Part shown: piece by piece, positions 45,200 to 56,595 of the stretch | Layout: each line of letters opens with the position of its first letter | How positions within the stretch are numbered: the stretch's first letter is position 1 | DNA from: Bettongia penicillata ogilbyi | Lineage: Eukaryota; Chordata; Mammalia; Diprotodontia; Potoroidae | Length of the DNA: 64,000 nucleotides | Assembly: GCA_023548195.1 (NCBI GenBank) | Contig: JAJHZJ010000336.1 | Coordinates: 2,212,704 to 2,276,703, forward strand | Reading direction: 5' to 3' | Notes under the pieces: model-generated | Database searches by the model: none | What the model was told of the DNA's origin: nothing | The model's input: the letters and a program-made list of their open reading frames with translations, nothing else | Program-made: the position numbers and the translations under genes

Positions 45200-45410
45200 G
45201 GCAATCAGACCTAGGTTCAAATCTTGCCTCAGATACTTCCAATTAGTTGTATGACCCTGGGCAAGTCACTTAACTTCAATTGTAAAATAGAGATGAGACT
45301 AGCACCTACCTCCCTGGGTTCTTGTGAGGATCAAACAGAATATTTTTTATAAAAAGTGCTCAGCACAGTACCTGGCTACAGAAATGCTTATTTCCTTCTC
45401 TCTTCCCCTT
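45200..45410 (+). repeat. MIR/THER-type SINE, head truncated
   Basis: 'ggttcaaatcttgcctcaga', 'gaccctgggcaagtcactta', 'ctacctccctgggttcttgt', 'gctcagcacagtacctggct'. A minus-strand MIR fragment follows at 45530-45650. Confidence 0.88.
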
Positions 45411-45649
45411 GTAAAACTGAACCTGAATTGATTAAGTAAGAAATTCACACCTTATCAAGGGGGCATCAGCATTTAAAGAGCAAAGCCCCATCAGTGAAAG
45501 ACACCACAATATATCAAGGTATACTCAGGATATCTTATCCAATTCACTCATTTAGCAGATAATAAAATGAAGGGAAATGACTTGTCCAAGGCTATCCAGC
45601 AAGTTGCAGAGCAAGGTGAAGCCCCTCTCTTACTCCTAATTCTCTTTGT

Positions 45650-47860
45650 ACTGCTGTCTCCTTTAAAGTGGTGATTTGAGAGGTCCAGGAAGACCTTCCT
45701 ACTACATACACACTTCCCCCAAATAATATCCCTGACCCTAGTCTTACAGTGCCTGAAATTCCACCATCAGATATAGACTGGTTTGGGTAAAATCATTGCT
45801 CAGTGAGCATGGTAATCCTTCCTCGGGATGGAGATTTAAGTCCTTATGGACCATTTATCCCTTGAGGACTCTATGATCTGATTTGGAAGCTGTCTGTCAG
45901 AGGACAGATGCTGAAGGAGAGTTGAACGTGAGTATCCAGAGGCCCAGGGAAAGAGCATCAAGGAACCATGGTCAATTCTACAACTTGACTGTAGCCTCAA
46001 CCCCAGCCCTAGTCTTAAAGGCACCAGACATGGAGGAAGTACACTGTACTGTGCTCACCTTTTGTATGGAGGAGGAATCTGACTATCACCTGGATCTGGG
46101 ATTTCTAGACAGAGGAAATACAGGCCTCTTTGGCTGTAGTGGGGATAGTAGGTGGTAAGCTCAGCAACAGAGTTAGATCCCCATTTACTTATGGAGTGAT
46201 CTCCCCTTGGGGCTAGAAGACAGGAGCAGACACCCCAGAGGGGAAGGAGAGATACTGAGTCTGTGGCCAGATCTCTTGGGGGAGGGGAGAAGAGGCAAGA
46301 CTTCCTGTTTTCCCCAGCAGGAAAGTATGGACATTATACGCCAAGGCTGGAGACCTGACCTATTTGCTTTCAATTTCCTCTATTTCTAAGTATCTGTCAT
46401 TCACCCTTACAATCCAATGTGAGATAAGCTGAGCTGCAATAATCCTCCCCATTTCGAAGGAGAAGAAATGGAAACCTGGAGAATGTAAGCAGCTTATGTC
46501 GGGTCATTCAGTAAAGCAAGGGCTGCCCTCCAGGCCTCCTAATTCCTGGCTGAGGAAACTTTCCATAGAAGCAGAAAGGGCACAGCTGATTCTAGACTGG
46601 CCATGGTACAGTTGGGGGAAGGAATCAGAGGACTTAAGTATGAATGCCAGCTCATTGGTCACTGCGTGACCTTAGCTAAGTCCCTTGATGGTTTCCTCTT
46701 AGGTAAGAATGAAAGGGTTGGACTACATGATCCCGAAGATATCCTCCAGCTCCAAATCCTATGATTCAGTCATTTTCTGACCCTTGGGAATAGAAACTCA
46801 GTTTTAGGCCCATGACTAAAATTCTCACCATGCAGCCTCCAATGTCAGAGCCTTGGGGCCACTGAAGCTGGAAATGGAAACCCAGTCCCAAAAAGGTATA
46901 AAACCTAGACTCGGACCACACATGACTGACATGGGGAATGCAGTCTCAGCCCCTACAAAAGATGGTGTTTGCTTGGCTGGGAGGCATAGGTCACCCTTTA
47001 CTTCATCTATTTCCTTAGCACAATGAAGACACAGATCCAGACACCAGACAAGTCCAAGATTTACATCAGCTTGTGACAAAGTTGTTTTTTAAATGTAAGC
47101 TTCCAGTTCAAGTTAGGCCCCTACATAAAAGCTCTGAGCTTCTGAGGGTTCTTGATTGGGGGCATCAAAGACAAAAGACACTCTCATTGATTCTAGCCAT
47201 CCCAGTTTCCTGATTCCCAATTTCCCAGTATGATTGATTTCACTGTCCAGGACTTTCAGCATGGCATCCTAAGATTCATACCTGCCAATGGCTTCCATCA
47301 CCTGGCTTTCTGCCAAAGTCCCTCCCTCCCCCTCCCCACATCCTTGTTTCCAGCCCTGGAGCACCTGCCAGGGCAGGGGGGAGGGGAAGAGGAAGAGGAG
47401 TCCTTTTGTGTTCTCCAAACCTCCTTTGTGTCTGGCTAGTTTTCTCATTACTGAAAAGAGCTCTGGGGATTTCCTCTAAGAGATGCTGGCAGGGTGTGTT
47501 CAGGCAAATTCTCCTGGTCACAGACAGCAGCAGGCATACAATTGGGACCAGTGTCCGCCCTGGCACCTGGTGAGAGAACATACTCTCCTTCATCAAAGTC
47601 AAGACCTCTGGAAGGGGGAGAGGGATCAGGAGATAGGTAGAGAGCCTGACCCCTGTCCCTCTATAGGGACTGAACGAACCCAAAGGAGCAGAGTTAAGGT
47701 CCTTCTCTTACCTTCAGTACCTATGGCTGTAGGATAGGGTTGTCAGAATTGGGGAATATTGCCAGTCACTTAGTTCCTTTCCCCGAACCTATTTATCACC
47801 AGTTTTGATCCATTCGTGACAACGTTAAAAAAAAAAAAAAAAAACAACCAAAACACTAGA
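45650..47860. other. Mostly unique sequence with two MIR fragments
   Basis: MIR fragments at about 46400-46550 (minus) and 46620-46770 (plus). Open frames up to 135 codons overlap each other on both strands with no motif. An A-run of 17 lies at 47827-47844. Confidence 0.5.
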
Positions 47861-47864
47861 AACT

Positions 47865-48150
47865 GGAGACCTGGTTTCCAGCCCTGACTCTGTGACTAAA
47901 AGTGTATGACTCTGAGTCAGTCACTCCCTGGACCTTTGTTTTTTCTTGGAGATCATAATCCACATCTCGCCTCTCTCACAGGGCTCTCATGGAGAGCTAA
48001 TGAATGCATGAGAAAACCCCTTCATCTGCCAGTAGAATGTAAGGAGCTTGAGGGCAGGTCTTGGCCTGCATTACGCAGGGCAGTGCCTAGAACATAACAC
48101 GTTAAACATTAACAAGGCTTGTTAGATTGGATTGGACTGGACTGGTTGTT
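47865..48150 (+). repeat. MIR then L2 3' end
   Basis: 47870-48020: 'gactctgagtcagtcactcc', 'cacagggctctcatggaga'. 48030-48150: 'gtaaggagcttgagggcagg' and 'cagggcagtgcctagaacat'. Confidence 0.7.
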
Positions 48151-48335
48151 GTGTTCTGAGACCGATAGTTGGGTGGAGAATAACTAATCATTACACTTCA
48201 AAACAAAGGAAAAAAAATAAACCAGCGTAAGTGATTACTTTCAACTCTGAAAGTACTGAGTACCAACTGTGTGCATCAACCTCTGCGAATAGTTAACTGA
48301 GTTCTTAGGAAACTACAGGAAGGCCTTTCTTATTC

Positions 48336-48762
48336 CCATTCTCTGTCTGTCTGTCTGTCCTCTCTGTGTCTCTTCCCCCCATCCTTCCCTCCCTCTCTTC
48401 CTTCTCTATCTCTTTCTTTCTCTCCTCCTCTTTGTCTCTGTTTCTTTCTCTCCATCTCCCTTTCTCTCCTCTCCCTCCCCTTCACTCTTTTTCTTTCTGT
48501 TTCTCTCTCTCCCATTTTTCTCTTTCTTTTTCCCTCTTTCTTGCTCTTGCTCTCCTCCCTCTCCCTCTCCCCCTTCTTCATCTCTCTCTCTTGTTTCTCT
48601 CCCTCCTCTAATTCTTTTTCTCCCCCTCCCTCCATTTCTCTCTCTACCCCTCTCCTTCCTCTCTCTCTGTTTCCCTGTCTTTCTATTACTCCTCCTCCCC
48701 CTTCTCTCTCTCCCCTTCTTTCTTTTTCTCCCTCTCTTTCTCCTTCTCTCTCTCCCCCCTCC
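48336..48762 (+). repeat. Long pyrimidine-rich tract
   Basis: About 430 bases almost entirely C/T with scattered G/A, without strict periodicity. The 177-codon minus-strand Glu/Arg/Lys-rich frame is a low-complexity artefact. Confidence 0.93.
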
Positions 48763-49610
48763 ATGGTACAGTCATCAATCCTGCCCTTTCTGCTTCTGTT
48801 GGACAGTTTAATAATTGAGTAAGTCCTAAGCCCCAGGGTGGGAGCTGGGTGGCTGCCTGCCACGGTTCCCCCGCCCTCTGTCTCTGCTGATGTACAACCA
48901 GGCTTTTACAAGAAAGGGAAAAACACACAAGTGAAAACCTTGCACCTGCCCTTTCTACCCAGGGAAGCTAAGCTACTTGGTGCCTAGACAGGGACTGGTG
49001 GCTCCTCCCCTAGAAGCCTGTGGGGATTTTGAGGGAATCGGGCTCTAATGCTCCTGCTTAGCACAGGGAGGCCCAGTAACTACCTGTAGCCAGACAGATG
49101 GGGGCATGAAATATTTATTGCTGGAGATCGTACCCACATTGCAGGGAGTGTCTATCACTGTGTATATCACTCAAGGCCAGCAGTGAGATAATCAGGTTGG
49201 GGCCAGATGCTGGGCTCATCTGTGTTCTGCTCCTATGACTTTCTACCAAAACCCCACCAGCCTCAGCCCTAACCCCACCCCCACACACCTGCCCCATGGC
49301 CTGACTGCCTCAGACCAGCTCCCTCTGGTCAAGGCCCTTCCTCCCACATGGGAGTGCCCTGGCACAGAATTTTCATTCAGATTCAAAGGAACATTCACTA
49401 ATACCTCTTTTGTCAGGCTGCGTTCTGCATCAAAGCAGGGACAGAGATGAGTAAGAAGGGAGAAGCCACTAGCCATTTTTGCACCTGGAACCTGAGGGGA
49501 GTTGGGGGGAAAGGAGGAGAGTGTGGAAGATACAGGGACATTGAACAGTGCCATAGATATCCTCCAGATGTCCCGCCCTAGGGCAAAGGTCTGGTGACCC
49601 CATCATAGTC
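48763..49610. other. Unique sequence, possibly conserved at its left end
   Basis: 48763-48920 is compact and repeat-free ('ggtacagtcatcaatcctgc', 'ggacagtttaataattgagt'). No exon or RNA gene is recognised. Confidence 0.35.
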
Positions 49611-49844
49611 TGGTCAGGCTATAAGAAAGAATAAGGCTTAAGGAGTTTACTGTCTACTAGGAAAGCTAAGATAAATACACATATAAAGACAATAAAAAGG
49701 AGAACAGGAGGTAAGGAACTCTGCATAAGTCCCGTCCCCTCCCAGGGCCTCAGTTTCCCGGAATCTCAGAGTTGGAAAAGGTTTCATAAATCATCTAATC
49801 TATCCCAGAACAAGCGCTGCTGAAAAAGGTCATTCAGCGTCTAC

Positions 49845-50110
49845 CTGTGTGTGCATGGTTTGTCCTTCCTTTTTCAAGAGAACCATAATATCAGGAAGGT
49901 GATGCCATGACCTGCAACTTAACTGGATTACAGTGAGGGAAGGCTGTGCAAAGTCACCAGCCTCACTTTCTCCCCCTGAGCCATCTGGGTCCAGTGGCAA
50001 GTTATAGATCAGGACACGTGGAGATGTCCTCATATACAAGTCAGTTAGCTTCTGTCTACCTTAGCTTCATCCTCTGTAAAATGGGGATGAAATTAGTACC
50101 TCCCTCAACA
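49845..50110. repeat. Long-tailed SINE tail (minus) and MIR fragment (plus)
   Basis: 49845-50035: 'ggttccctt'-type tail complement 'gtttgtccttcctttttcaa', 'gatgccatgacctgcaactt', 'agccatctgggtccagtgg'. 50036-50110: 'cctctgtaaaatggggatga' MIR post-core. Confidence 0.75.
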
Positions 50111-50382
50111 CAGAAGAGAGGGACACAGGTCCCCCAAGGAGAACGGAGATGAGGAACTATAAACTGGGGTAGACAGGGTTATTAGTTGAATCAAAGATAC
50201 TTGTAAATCACTTAGCACAGTGCAGGGTATTTAAGCATTTAATGAATGTGTATTTCCTTCCTTCCCCTAAACTTTCTTTTTCCAGACTAACTATCCCAGG
50301 TCCTTTGACCAATCCTCATATGCCATACTCTCACCCTTCTAGTCACACTCCAGGTTATTCATCTACTTCCTAAAATACATGT

Positions 50383-50704
50383 GTGTGTGTGTATGTTCGT
50401 CCTTTGTTGTCGAAGATGACCATACCATCAGAGAAATAATGACATGACTTGCACTTGACTTTGTTTTGAGTGAGGGAGGGCTGTGCAGGGCCTCACTTCT
50501 CACTCTAGAGCCATCTGAATCCAGTGACCAGATATTCATCAGGATGACTGGAGATGGCCCAGGATAAGGCAGTTGAGGTTAAGTGACTTGCCCAAGGTCA
50601 CACAGCTAGTGAGTGTCAAGTGTCTGAGGTGAGATTTGAACTCAGGTCCTCCTGACTCCTGCACTGGTGCTCTAGCCACTGCACTGCACCATCTACCTGC
50701 CCCC
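50383..50704 (-). repeat. Long-tailed marsupial SINE inserted in CR1/L3
   Basis: 'tcgtcctttgttgtcgaaga', 'ccagtgaccagatattcatc', 'gttaagtgacttgcccaagg', 'tctagccactgcactgcacc'. Flanks 'taaaatacat' and 'taaattacat' form a probable target-site duplication. Confidence 0.93.
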
Positions 50705-51046
50705 CTAAATTACATAACCTAGAACTGGCCACCATACTAAGCATGTGATTGGATCACAGGGGAGCAATAAGTAACAGGATAACCATCTCCCTCATCCTGA
50801 ACGCTATATTAATATTAGGCCTCTAATAATGCAGTCTTAGATCAAGGTAGGGATTTTTTTGGGGGAAGGGCAGCTGGATCATGTTGTTGGCTCATCTTGA
50901 GGTTGAAGCTCATTAAAGCACATCCCCCAATATTGTGCAAATGAGTTATTGTCTATCCATGTTTCCCCATCCTGTATTTATACACCTGATGTTTTAACCC
51001 AATTGTAGGAATTTACATTTATCCCTTTAAAAACACATCTATTTAG

Positions 51047-51215
51047 GGGACTGCTAGGTGGCACAGTGGATAGAGCCCAGGCCCTAGAGTCAGGAAGACC
51101 CGAGTTCAAATCAAATCAAAGTATCAAGCATTTGATACTTAATTGCTGTGTGAGTGGCCCTGGGCAAGTCACTTAACCCCATTGCCTCGAAACCAAAAGA
51201 AAAAAAAGAACCAGC
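51047..51215 (+). repeat. Short marsupial SINE inserted in CR1/L3
   Basis: 'ctgctaggtggcacagtgga', 'agtcaggaagacccgagttc', 'gggcaagtcacttaacccc', A-rich tail. 'catctattta' is duplicated exactly on both sides. The middle carries a local duplication ('caaatcaaatcaaag'). Confidence 0.93.
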
Positions 51216-51464
51216 TCATCTATTTACATATGGTTCTGGTCATTGCTCTAGCCTTTCAAGGTCTCTGGATTCTAACTCTGTCATTCACCATATTTGCTCT
51301 GAGTCATTTACAAAACTGATACATACCATCAGTTCTTTCATCCAAAACATTAATAAAACTCTTGCACAACAAGGGGACCAGGACTGGGGCACTGCCCTCG
51401 AGGCCTCCCTTTGGGTTGACACTGATGTCACTCAATCATTCAACCACCTCTGCATCATCTAGTC

Positions 51465-52055
51465 TACTAGTTCCCAAACTTTTCAATTACTGAGGACTCC
51501 TTTCTACAGTATTATTTTTCATAAATTCTCATATGATGGTAAGAAGGAAATGTGCATGCATTAAGCATTTACTGTATACCAGGCACTGTGCTAAGTGCTT
51601 TGGAAATATTGCCTCATTTGATTCCTACAACCACTCTGAGAGGTAGGTGCTATTAGAGGTTAGGTGACTTGCCTAGAGTCATTCATACATAGAGTCATAC
51701 AAATAGCTAGTAAGTGTCTAAGACCAGATGTGAACTCTGGTCTTCTTGATGCCAGGCTTAGGACTCTAGCCATTGTGCTACCTAGCTACTAGAGGGTTAG
51801 TACTTATACTATCACTACCCTGAAATGTTACCAAGGATTTAGGAGGGCTTTTAAATGAATTTGTGTTTTATTCATCTAAATGGTTATCAAAATGCATTTT
51901 AAAAGAGTAATGCATATATGTAGAAGACATGATTTAGTACACGTATAGAAAGGTCTCTTCTTAAACATTAAATTTCATGATCCTTTATAATACCCTCAGG
52001 GCCCCCCAGGGGTCTATGGGTCCCCCATCAGGAATCACTGATCTAAGCCATATCT
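51465..52055. mobile_element. hAT element inserted in CR1/L3 and split by a MIR
   Basis: Ends 'ctagttcccaaac' and 'ggaatcactg' are hAT-like. Flanking 'atctagtc' and 'atctaagc' look like a decayed 8-base target duplication, the length hAT transposases make. The interior is AT-rich. Confidence 0.72.
51550..51795 (-). repeat. MIR nested in the hAT element
   Basis: 'cattaagcatttactgtata', 'ggcactgtgctaagtgcttt', 'gtgacttgcctagagtcatt', 'ctctagccattgtgctacct'. Confidence 0.85.
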
Positions 52056-52404
52056 CTTCATCTTGTCCACCAATTTCTTACGAGAAATTTTTTTTCAGAT
52101 GTTTTGCTGGAATCTAGTTATTCTAGACATTCTCCCTATCTACCCACCTAACAACCCTGTCAAAAAGGAAATGAGGTGAGTTCTGTGTATCCCATCTTTT
52201 ATGAATCCAGTGGCTCTGAGCAATCACTGCTGCTTCTCTTAAATGCACTTAAAATATTCCTGTAAAAATGCCTTCTAGAATTTTGATGGCGATCACAGCC
52301 AAGCTCACGGCCCTTTATTTGTAGAATGCACCCTCTTCATTCTTCAAAAATTGGAGACATTTTCCTGTCTCTAGGCATATGGCAGAACCCCTCTCATCTG
52401 TAAA

Positions 52405-52895
52405 ATGCGGGGGTCAGCTGACATGGTCTATAGGGTCCCTTGCAGCTCTAACAGTCTATAACAGCATACTAATAAAGTGCTATTGGCGTTCAGAGGAGGC
52501 TGGAATACTTTCATAAATCCTGAAAAACTCAGGTGCCTCAGAGATATTGACTAGAAAACACTCGCTGCCCCAAATTCTCAAAAGGTTGCCAGGATTCCAA
52601 GGAGGGCAGAGGCTGAAATCTTCACTTGGCCTGGACTAGGATAGGAAGAGTTAACGACTGACTGGAAGAGAGTAACCTACGTGGTGATGATTGAAGGGGG
52701 TGGCAGGATATTAGGTGTGAAAGGACAAATTTTTAAAGCCCTTGGAGCTTATGAAGAAATGACTCTTGGAGAAAGACCCTTCATAGTGGGGAAGGAAGCC
52801 TCACCTTATGGCCTGTGTCTCTAGAATGGGTCCATAGGATCCAACCCCTTTACTCTTTGCTGCTATTCAGTCATTTCAGTTCTATGCTAAATGCT
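52405..52895. other. Unique sequence
   Basis: No feature recognised apart from a MIR post-core scrap near 52390-52450 ('ctcatctgtaaaatgcgggg'). Confidence 0.4.
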
Positions 52896-52899
52896 AGGA

Positions 52900-53140
52900 A
52901 TATCGCTGCTGTTAGTTTTTTTTCAGTCACATCCAAATCTCTGTGACCCCTTTTGGGGTCTTCTTGGCAAAGATACTGGAGTGGTTTTCCATTTCCTTCT
53001 CCTGTTTTACAGATGAAGAAACTGAGGCAAACACAGTGAAGTGACTTGCCCATTGTCACACATGGCCAGATTTGAACTCAAGGTCTTCCTGACTCCAGGC
53101 CCAGCAAATGCTCTATCCATTATACAACCTCACTGCCCCA
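52900..53140 (-). repeat. WSINE/MAR-type SINE
   Basis: 'ccttttggggtcttcttggc', 'ccatttccttctcctgtttt', 'gatgaagaaactgaggcaaac', 'gctctatccattatacaacc'. Confidence 0.93.
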
Positions 53141-53290
53141 TCCCTTCATTTTTACATATAAGGAAACCCAGACCTTTAAAGATTAAGCGACACGCCCAAG
53201 GACATAGAGCTAGTTAAGTACCAGAGGTGAGATTTGAACCAGGTCCTCTGACAGGACAACTAGTGATCTTTTCACTGCACCATGGTTGAT
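53141..53290 (-). repeat. CORE-SINE
   Basis: 'catttttacatataaggaaa', 'gcgacacgcccaaggacata', 'gatttgaaccaggtcctctg'. A plus-strand CORE-SINE head and core follow at about 53570-53710 ('ggctgtgtgaccctcgcca'). Confidence 0.75.
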
Positions 53291-53719
53291 AAGCTTGTGT
53301 TTCTTCACAGTGCCTATCAAGTAAGTCACAATCCGTTTTGCCCCTTGTAGGAAAAGGCAGAAGGGACGGGTATGATATCCCTTGAGAAGAGGGGAATGGG
53401 AGGCAGATCCCCCAAAAGGAATGGAGATGGGGAATTGGAACTGAGACATTGTAAACTGGACTAGCCAAACCCATTGCAAGCAAGACTGTAGATATAGACT
53501 CACTAAGCGCACCACATTTGTCCTTGCCATCTTTCCTAGAGTTTCCTTGAAACTGTAGCTTCTTTCAAAAATTGCCTGTATTTTCTTCAGCATAGCATAG
53601 TAGGGACAGAAAACCAGCCAGAAAGAACTGGGTTCAAGTCTCATATCTGCCACCTGGCTGTGTGACCCTCGCCAAGTTCCTTTACCCGTCTCAGGGTTGT
53701 AGGCAACAGAGACAGTGCA

Positions 53720-55550
53720 GACCAGCATTCATAGAGGGAATCTCCTATGCACCTTGGTCAGGATAGTGAGAAAGTCTGAAAACTCAAAGAAGGGGAAGGA
53801 AAAAAAATAAACTTACATGATAATTCTATTACATTTAAAAGGAATAGCAAGCTATATGTAATAGGTTTGCATTTCATGTGTAATCATCTTTTTAAAATTA
53901 TACTGTTATAGAAATGCTTATTTTATTCTATAAACTAAAAATAAAACACTTTTTTAAAAAAAGGGCAGTGGGGATAGCAGGATGGTTAGGAGGAGGTCAG
54001 AGCAGCTCTAGAGACAATAGGAACTAGTCATGGACCTTAGTGAATACAAGCAAAAGGGATGGGAAGAAGGCATGTATGAGAGAGACCTGGAAACAGTTGA
54101 AGCCCTCACACAAAATGGAAAATCTACCACCACCATGCCAACTTCACCAAAAGCCAGAGGTAGCTCCTCTGGTGGGGCACATAACTTTGAGAGTGTGGCA
54201 GGCACCTGTCTCAATGTAACAGACAGAGGCATGAAAAGAAAGGGCTGCACCCACAGGGAGACCTTGTTCAAATGAGGGAGACTGAGCTTATGAAAAGAAT
54301 TTGTAGTCAGATGTTAGGAAGTACAGGGTCTACCACCCCAAGCTGTATCTCTCCTACCTCCCACCCCCAGGCCATATACAGACCACATCAAAGACTTTGT
54401 GACCAGGAATTTCATACCTTCTCTACAAAGCAGGTAGAAAATTGGGGGAGGGGGAGGGGGTGGGTATTTAAGGAATTAGCATCACCCTGGAGAAAGCACC
54501 AGGCATGGAAAAGCAGTGGGCTCATAATGACTTTGTGCTGAAATCTTCTTGGATATGAATGACCAGTTGGCATCTGGAGTGGGTTGGCTAAGGTTGGTCA
54601 TCAAACATGAAACCCAAAACCTAGCAAGCCCCCAGCTTTGGACACAGAAACTGCTTTTCAACACTATGATCCACAAAGCCTTCCTTCCTCTCTCAAACAC
54701 CATGGCCAGAGTTTCACCTCTCAGATGGGATTCTGAGGTCCCTAGAGCTCATACCCCTTAATCATGTTCAGAGCCTCAAATTTGGTGGAGACCTTAAGGT
54801 CCACAGAGCCCTCCTCCACATCACCGAACTGGGGACAAGGATCTGGAATCCTGCCTGCCAGTTAATGCGCGCTGCAGCTCTTCTTGGCCCAACAGATCCA
54901 GTCCCCAGACTAGAAACCAGCCTTGTGTTACCCTTGGCTACAGGGTTTCTAGTCTTATTTCTCTCTGTTTTATCCTTTCTTTTTCTTTCCCTCCATCCCT
55001 CTCTTTCTTCTATCTCTCTTTCTCTCTCTTTCTTTCTATCTCTCTCTTTCTGTTCCATCACAACTCACCACCTGCTCATTTAGATAGAGCAAAAGGATAT
55101 GGGTAATAACTGATGATAAGTATCTTTTAATAAACCCTAAGTGATAAAGTTTCTGATCCAAGGTTTGGCCATCATCCTGGCCTGGAGTGCCTTCCTGCCT
55201 TCCAGTATCTCCCCCTCTTCCTCCTACTTCCTAAGTCTTTTTTGGGAAGGGGTCAGCAAGGTCCATCTCCAGGATTCAGGAGCCTGGGGCTCAGGGGAAA
55301 GAAAGGATGGAATGTTGAAGAAGAAGGACCAAGGCTGACCTAGTGATACATCAAATCACAATTCTGGTCCTCTGGGAAATGGACTTTTTCTTTTTTTTGC
55401 TTTTGACAAAAACAAAGACTCACAAACACCAACCTCAACCCAACTATGGTTCCCTCACTCTGTCCTTGCTCAGCGTCACTCCCAGCTGGTGTGACATGCA
55501 GCCTGACTGGCACACATTCATCCCCCAGCCTTCCTACCACCCACCAACCC
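53720..55550. other. Mostly unique sequence, no gene recognised
   Basis: 53800-53965 is an AT-rich unit ending in an A-run, possibly an unidentified retroelement tail. A pyrimidine-rich tract lies at 54955-55060. Small open frames show no motif. Confidence 0.4.
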
Positions 55551-55561
55551 AGCTCTTAAGT

Positions 55562-55609
55562 GTTACCAAGGAAACCCATGCGCATCCTACATGGAGTTGC
55601 CACAGCAAC
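55562..55609 (+). promoter_or_regulatory. Paired RFX X-box-like sites
   Basis: 55562-55575 (GTTACCAAGGAAAC) and 55596-55609 (GTTGCCACAGCAAC) both fit the RFX consensus RYYNYY-N(1-3)-RRNRAC with a two-base spacer. Between them lies the palindrome ATGCGCAT (55577-55584), close to an NRF1 half site. RFX factors drive ciliary genes and, with cofactors, MHC class II genes; two sites 34 bases apart suggest a promoter or enhancer. No clear first exon is seen on either side. Confidence 0.5.
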
Positions 55610-55639
55610 CAGCTCAGCCAGACATAGCACCCAGCCTCT

Positions 55640-55756
55640 CACCCCTCTGTGTATGTGCAAGGCTCTGGTACTGAAAGCATCATTGATGGAGGGAAAGATG
55701 AGGCCACAGACCGCAGTGAGCCAGAATACCTGATAAAGGCCTTCCTGGAAGTCCAC
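55640..55756. other. Possible exon beside the X-boxes (orientation unclear)
   Basis: Plus strand: an open frame reads GSGTESIIDGGKDEATDRS and continues to EVHRPPP before TAA, with no upstream ATG in frame after a TAG at about 55626. Minus strand: 'cctccatcaatgatgctttcag' could be an acceptor at 55680. Both readings may be chance. Confidence 0.15.
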
Positions 55757-55854
55757 AGGCCACCCCCTTAAACTCCTTTTCTCCTTCCTTTTTCCTTCCT
55801 CCTTCTTTTTTTTCTTCTACCTTCTCTTCTCCCATCCTGTATCATCCACAGAAC

Positions 55855-56405
55855 CTCAAGTACTATTCAACATTTAGTAAGCTCTTACTATATGCAAAGA
55901 ACTAGACTAGACCACTGAAGGAGATACAAAGGTGAATGAGAGATGAAAAATACAGCCCTTCCCTCCTCCGGGAGATTCTAATTGAAAAGGAATGATCATT
56001 CTTGCACATAGCTAAACATCATACATACAAATTAGGAAAGCAGGCATTCGTGGAATACAAAATTCTATGGGAACAGATGAAAGAGAGATCACTTCCAGGT
56101 AGGGGAAATCAGCAGAGACTTTACAGAGGAGGAGACATTTAAATTAAGTTTTGAAAACTGATAAGCAGAGATGGTGGGGCTGGGGAGGGAATATTCTTGA
56201 TGTAACATTCAGAGTGAGCCAAGATGGAAAAGGGAGTGTTCCAGTCTAACTTGGGCAAAGAATATATGAGGGGGAGCAGAAGGAAGTAAGTGAATCTAGA
56301 AATGCTGCTTAGAGGCACATTGGAGAGGGCCTCACGAGTTTAGACTTGATTCCATACAAAATAGGGAGCTATTAAAGGTTTTTGAGCAGAGGAGTAACCC
56401 TGATT
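55855..56405 (-). mobile_element. L2 3' region
   Basis: 'catttagtaagctcttacta', 'cttccctcctccgggagatt', 'atttaaattaagttttgaaa', 'aaaatagggagctattaaag', 'tttttgagcagaggagtaac'. Confidence 0.87.
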
Positions 56406-56439
56406 GGACAGCTGACTTCCCAGATCAAGTACTAGAGGA

Positions 56440-56595
56440 GACTCAGATGCTATCCGACACAACCTCCTCATTTTACACACGATAAAACTGAGGTTCAGAG
56501 TGACTTGCTGAAGGTCACACAGGCAGTAAGTGTAAGGCAGAGTTTGAAGCCAGGTCACTGGTTCTTCCACTATATCACTCTGCCTCTGTTTGCAT
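56440..56595 (-). repeat. CORE-SINE
   Basis: 'cattttacacacgataaaac', 'gtgacttgctgaaggtcaca', 'gtttgaagccaggtcactgg'. Unassigned sequence with a MIR scrap near 56780-56860 follows. Confidence 0.8.

Larger units (their letters stand above)
50270..52400 (-). mobile_element. CR1/L3 LINE, about 1.1 kb of element spread over 2.1 kb
   Basis: The antisense CR1/L3 order is kept through four pieces: 50270-50382 ('gaccaatcctcatatgccat', 'ctacttcctaaaatacat'), 50705-51046 ('acctagaactggccaccata', 'gtaggaatttacatttatcc'), 51216-51464 ('aggtctctggattctaactc', 'caggactggggcactgccct', 'gggttgacactgatgtc') and 52056-52400 ('ttcatcttgtccaccaattt', 'gtcaaaaaggaaatgagg', 'tatgaatccagtggctctga', 'agaattttgatggcgatcac'). 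The gaps are younger insertions. Confidence 0.85.

Noticed and set aside
48330..48863. 177-codon Glu/Arg/Lys-rich frame, resembling a coiled-coil protein
   Set aside because: It is the complement of a pyrimidine-rich tract; the charge pattern follows from GA-rich codons.
53210..53728. 172-codon minus-strand open frame
   Set aside because: Both of its ends lie inside CORE-SINE sequence, so the frame is a chance bridge between repeats.
53800..53965. Possible 3' UTR with polyadenylation signal
   Set aside because: AT-rich sequence with an A-run fits a retroelement tail at least as well, and no upstream coding exon is visible.
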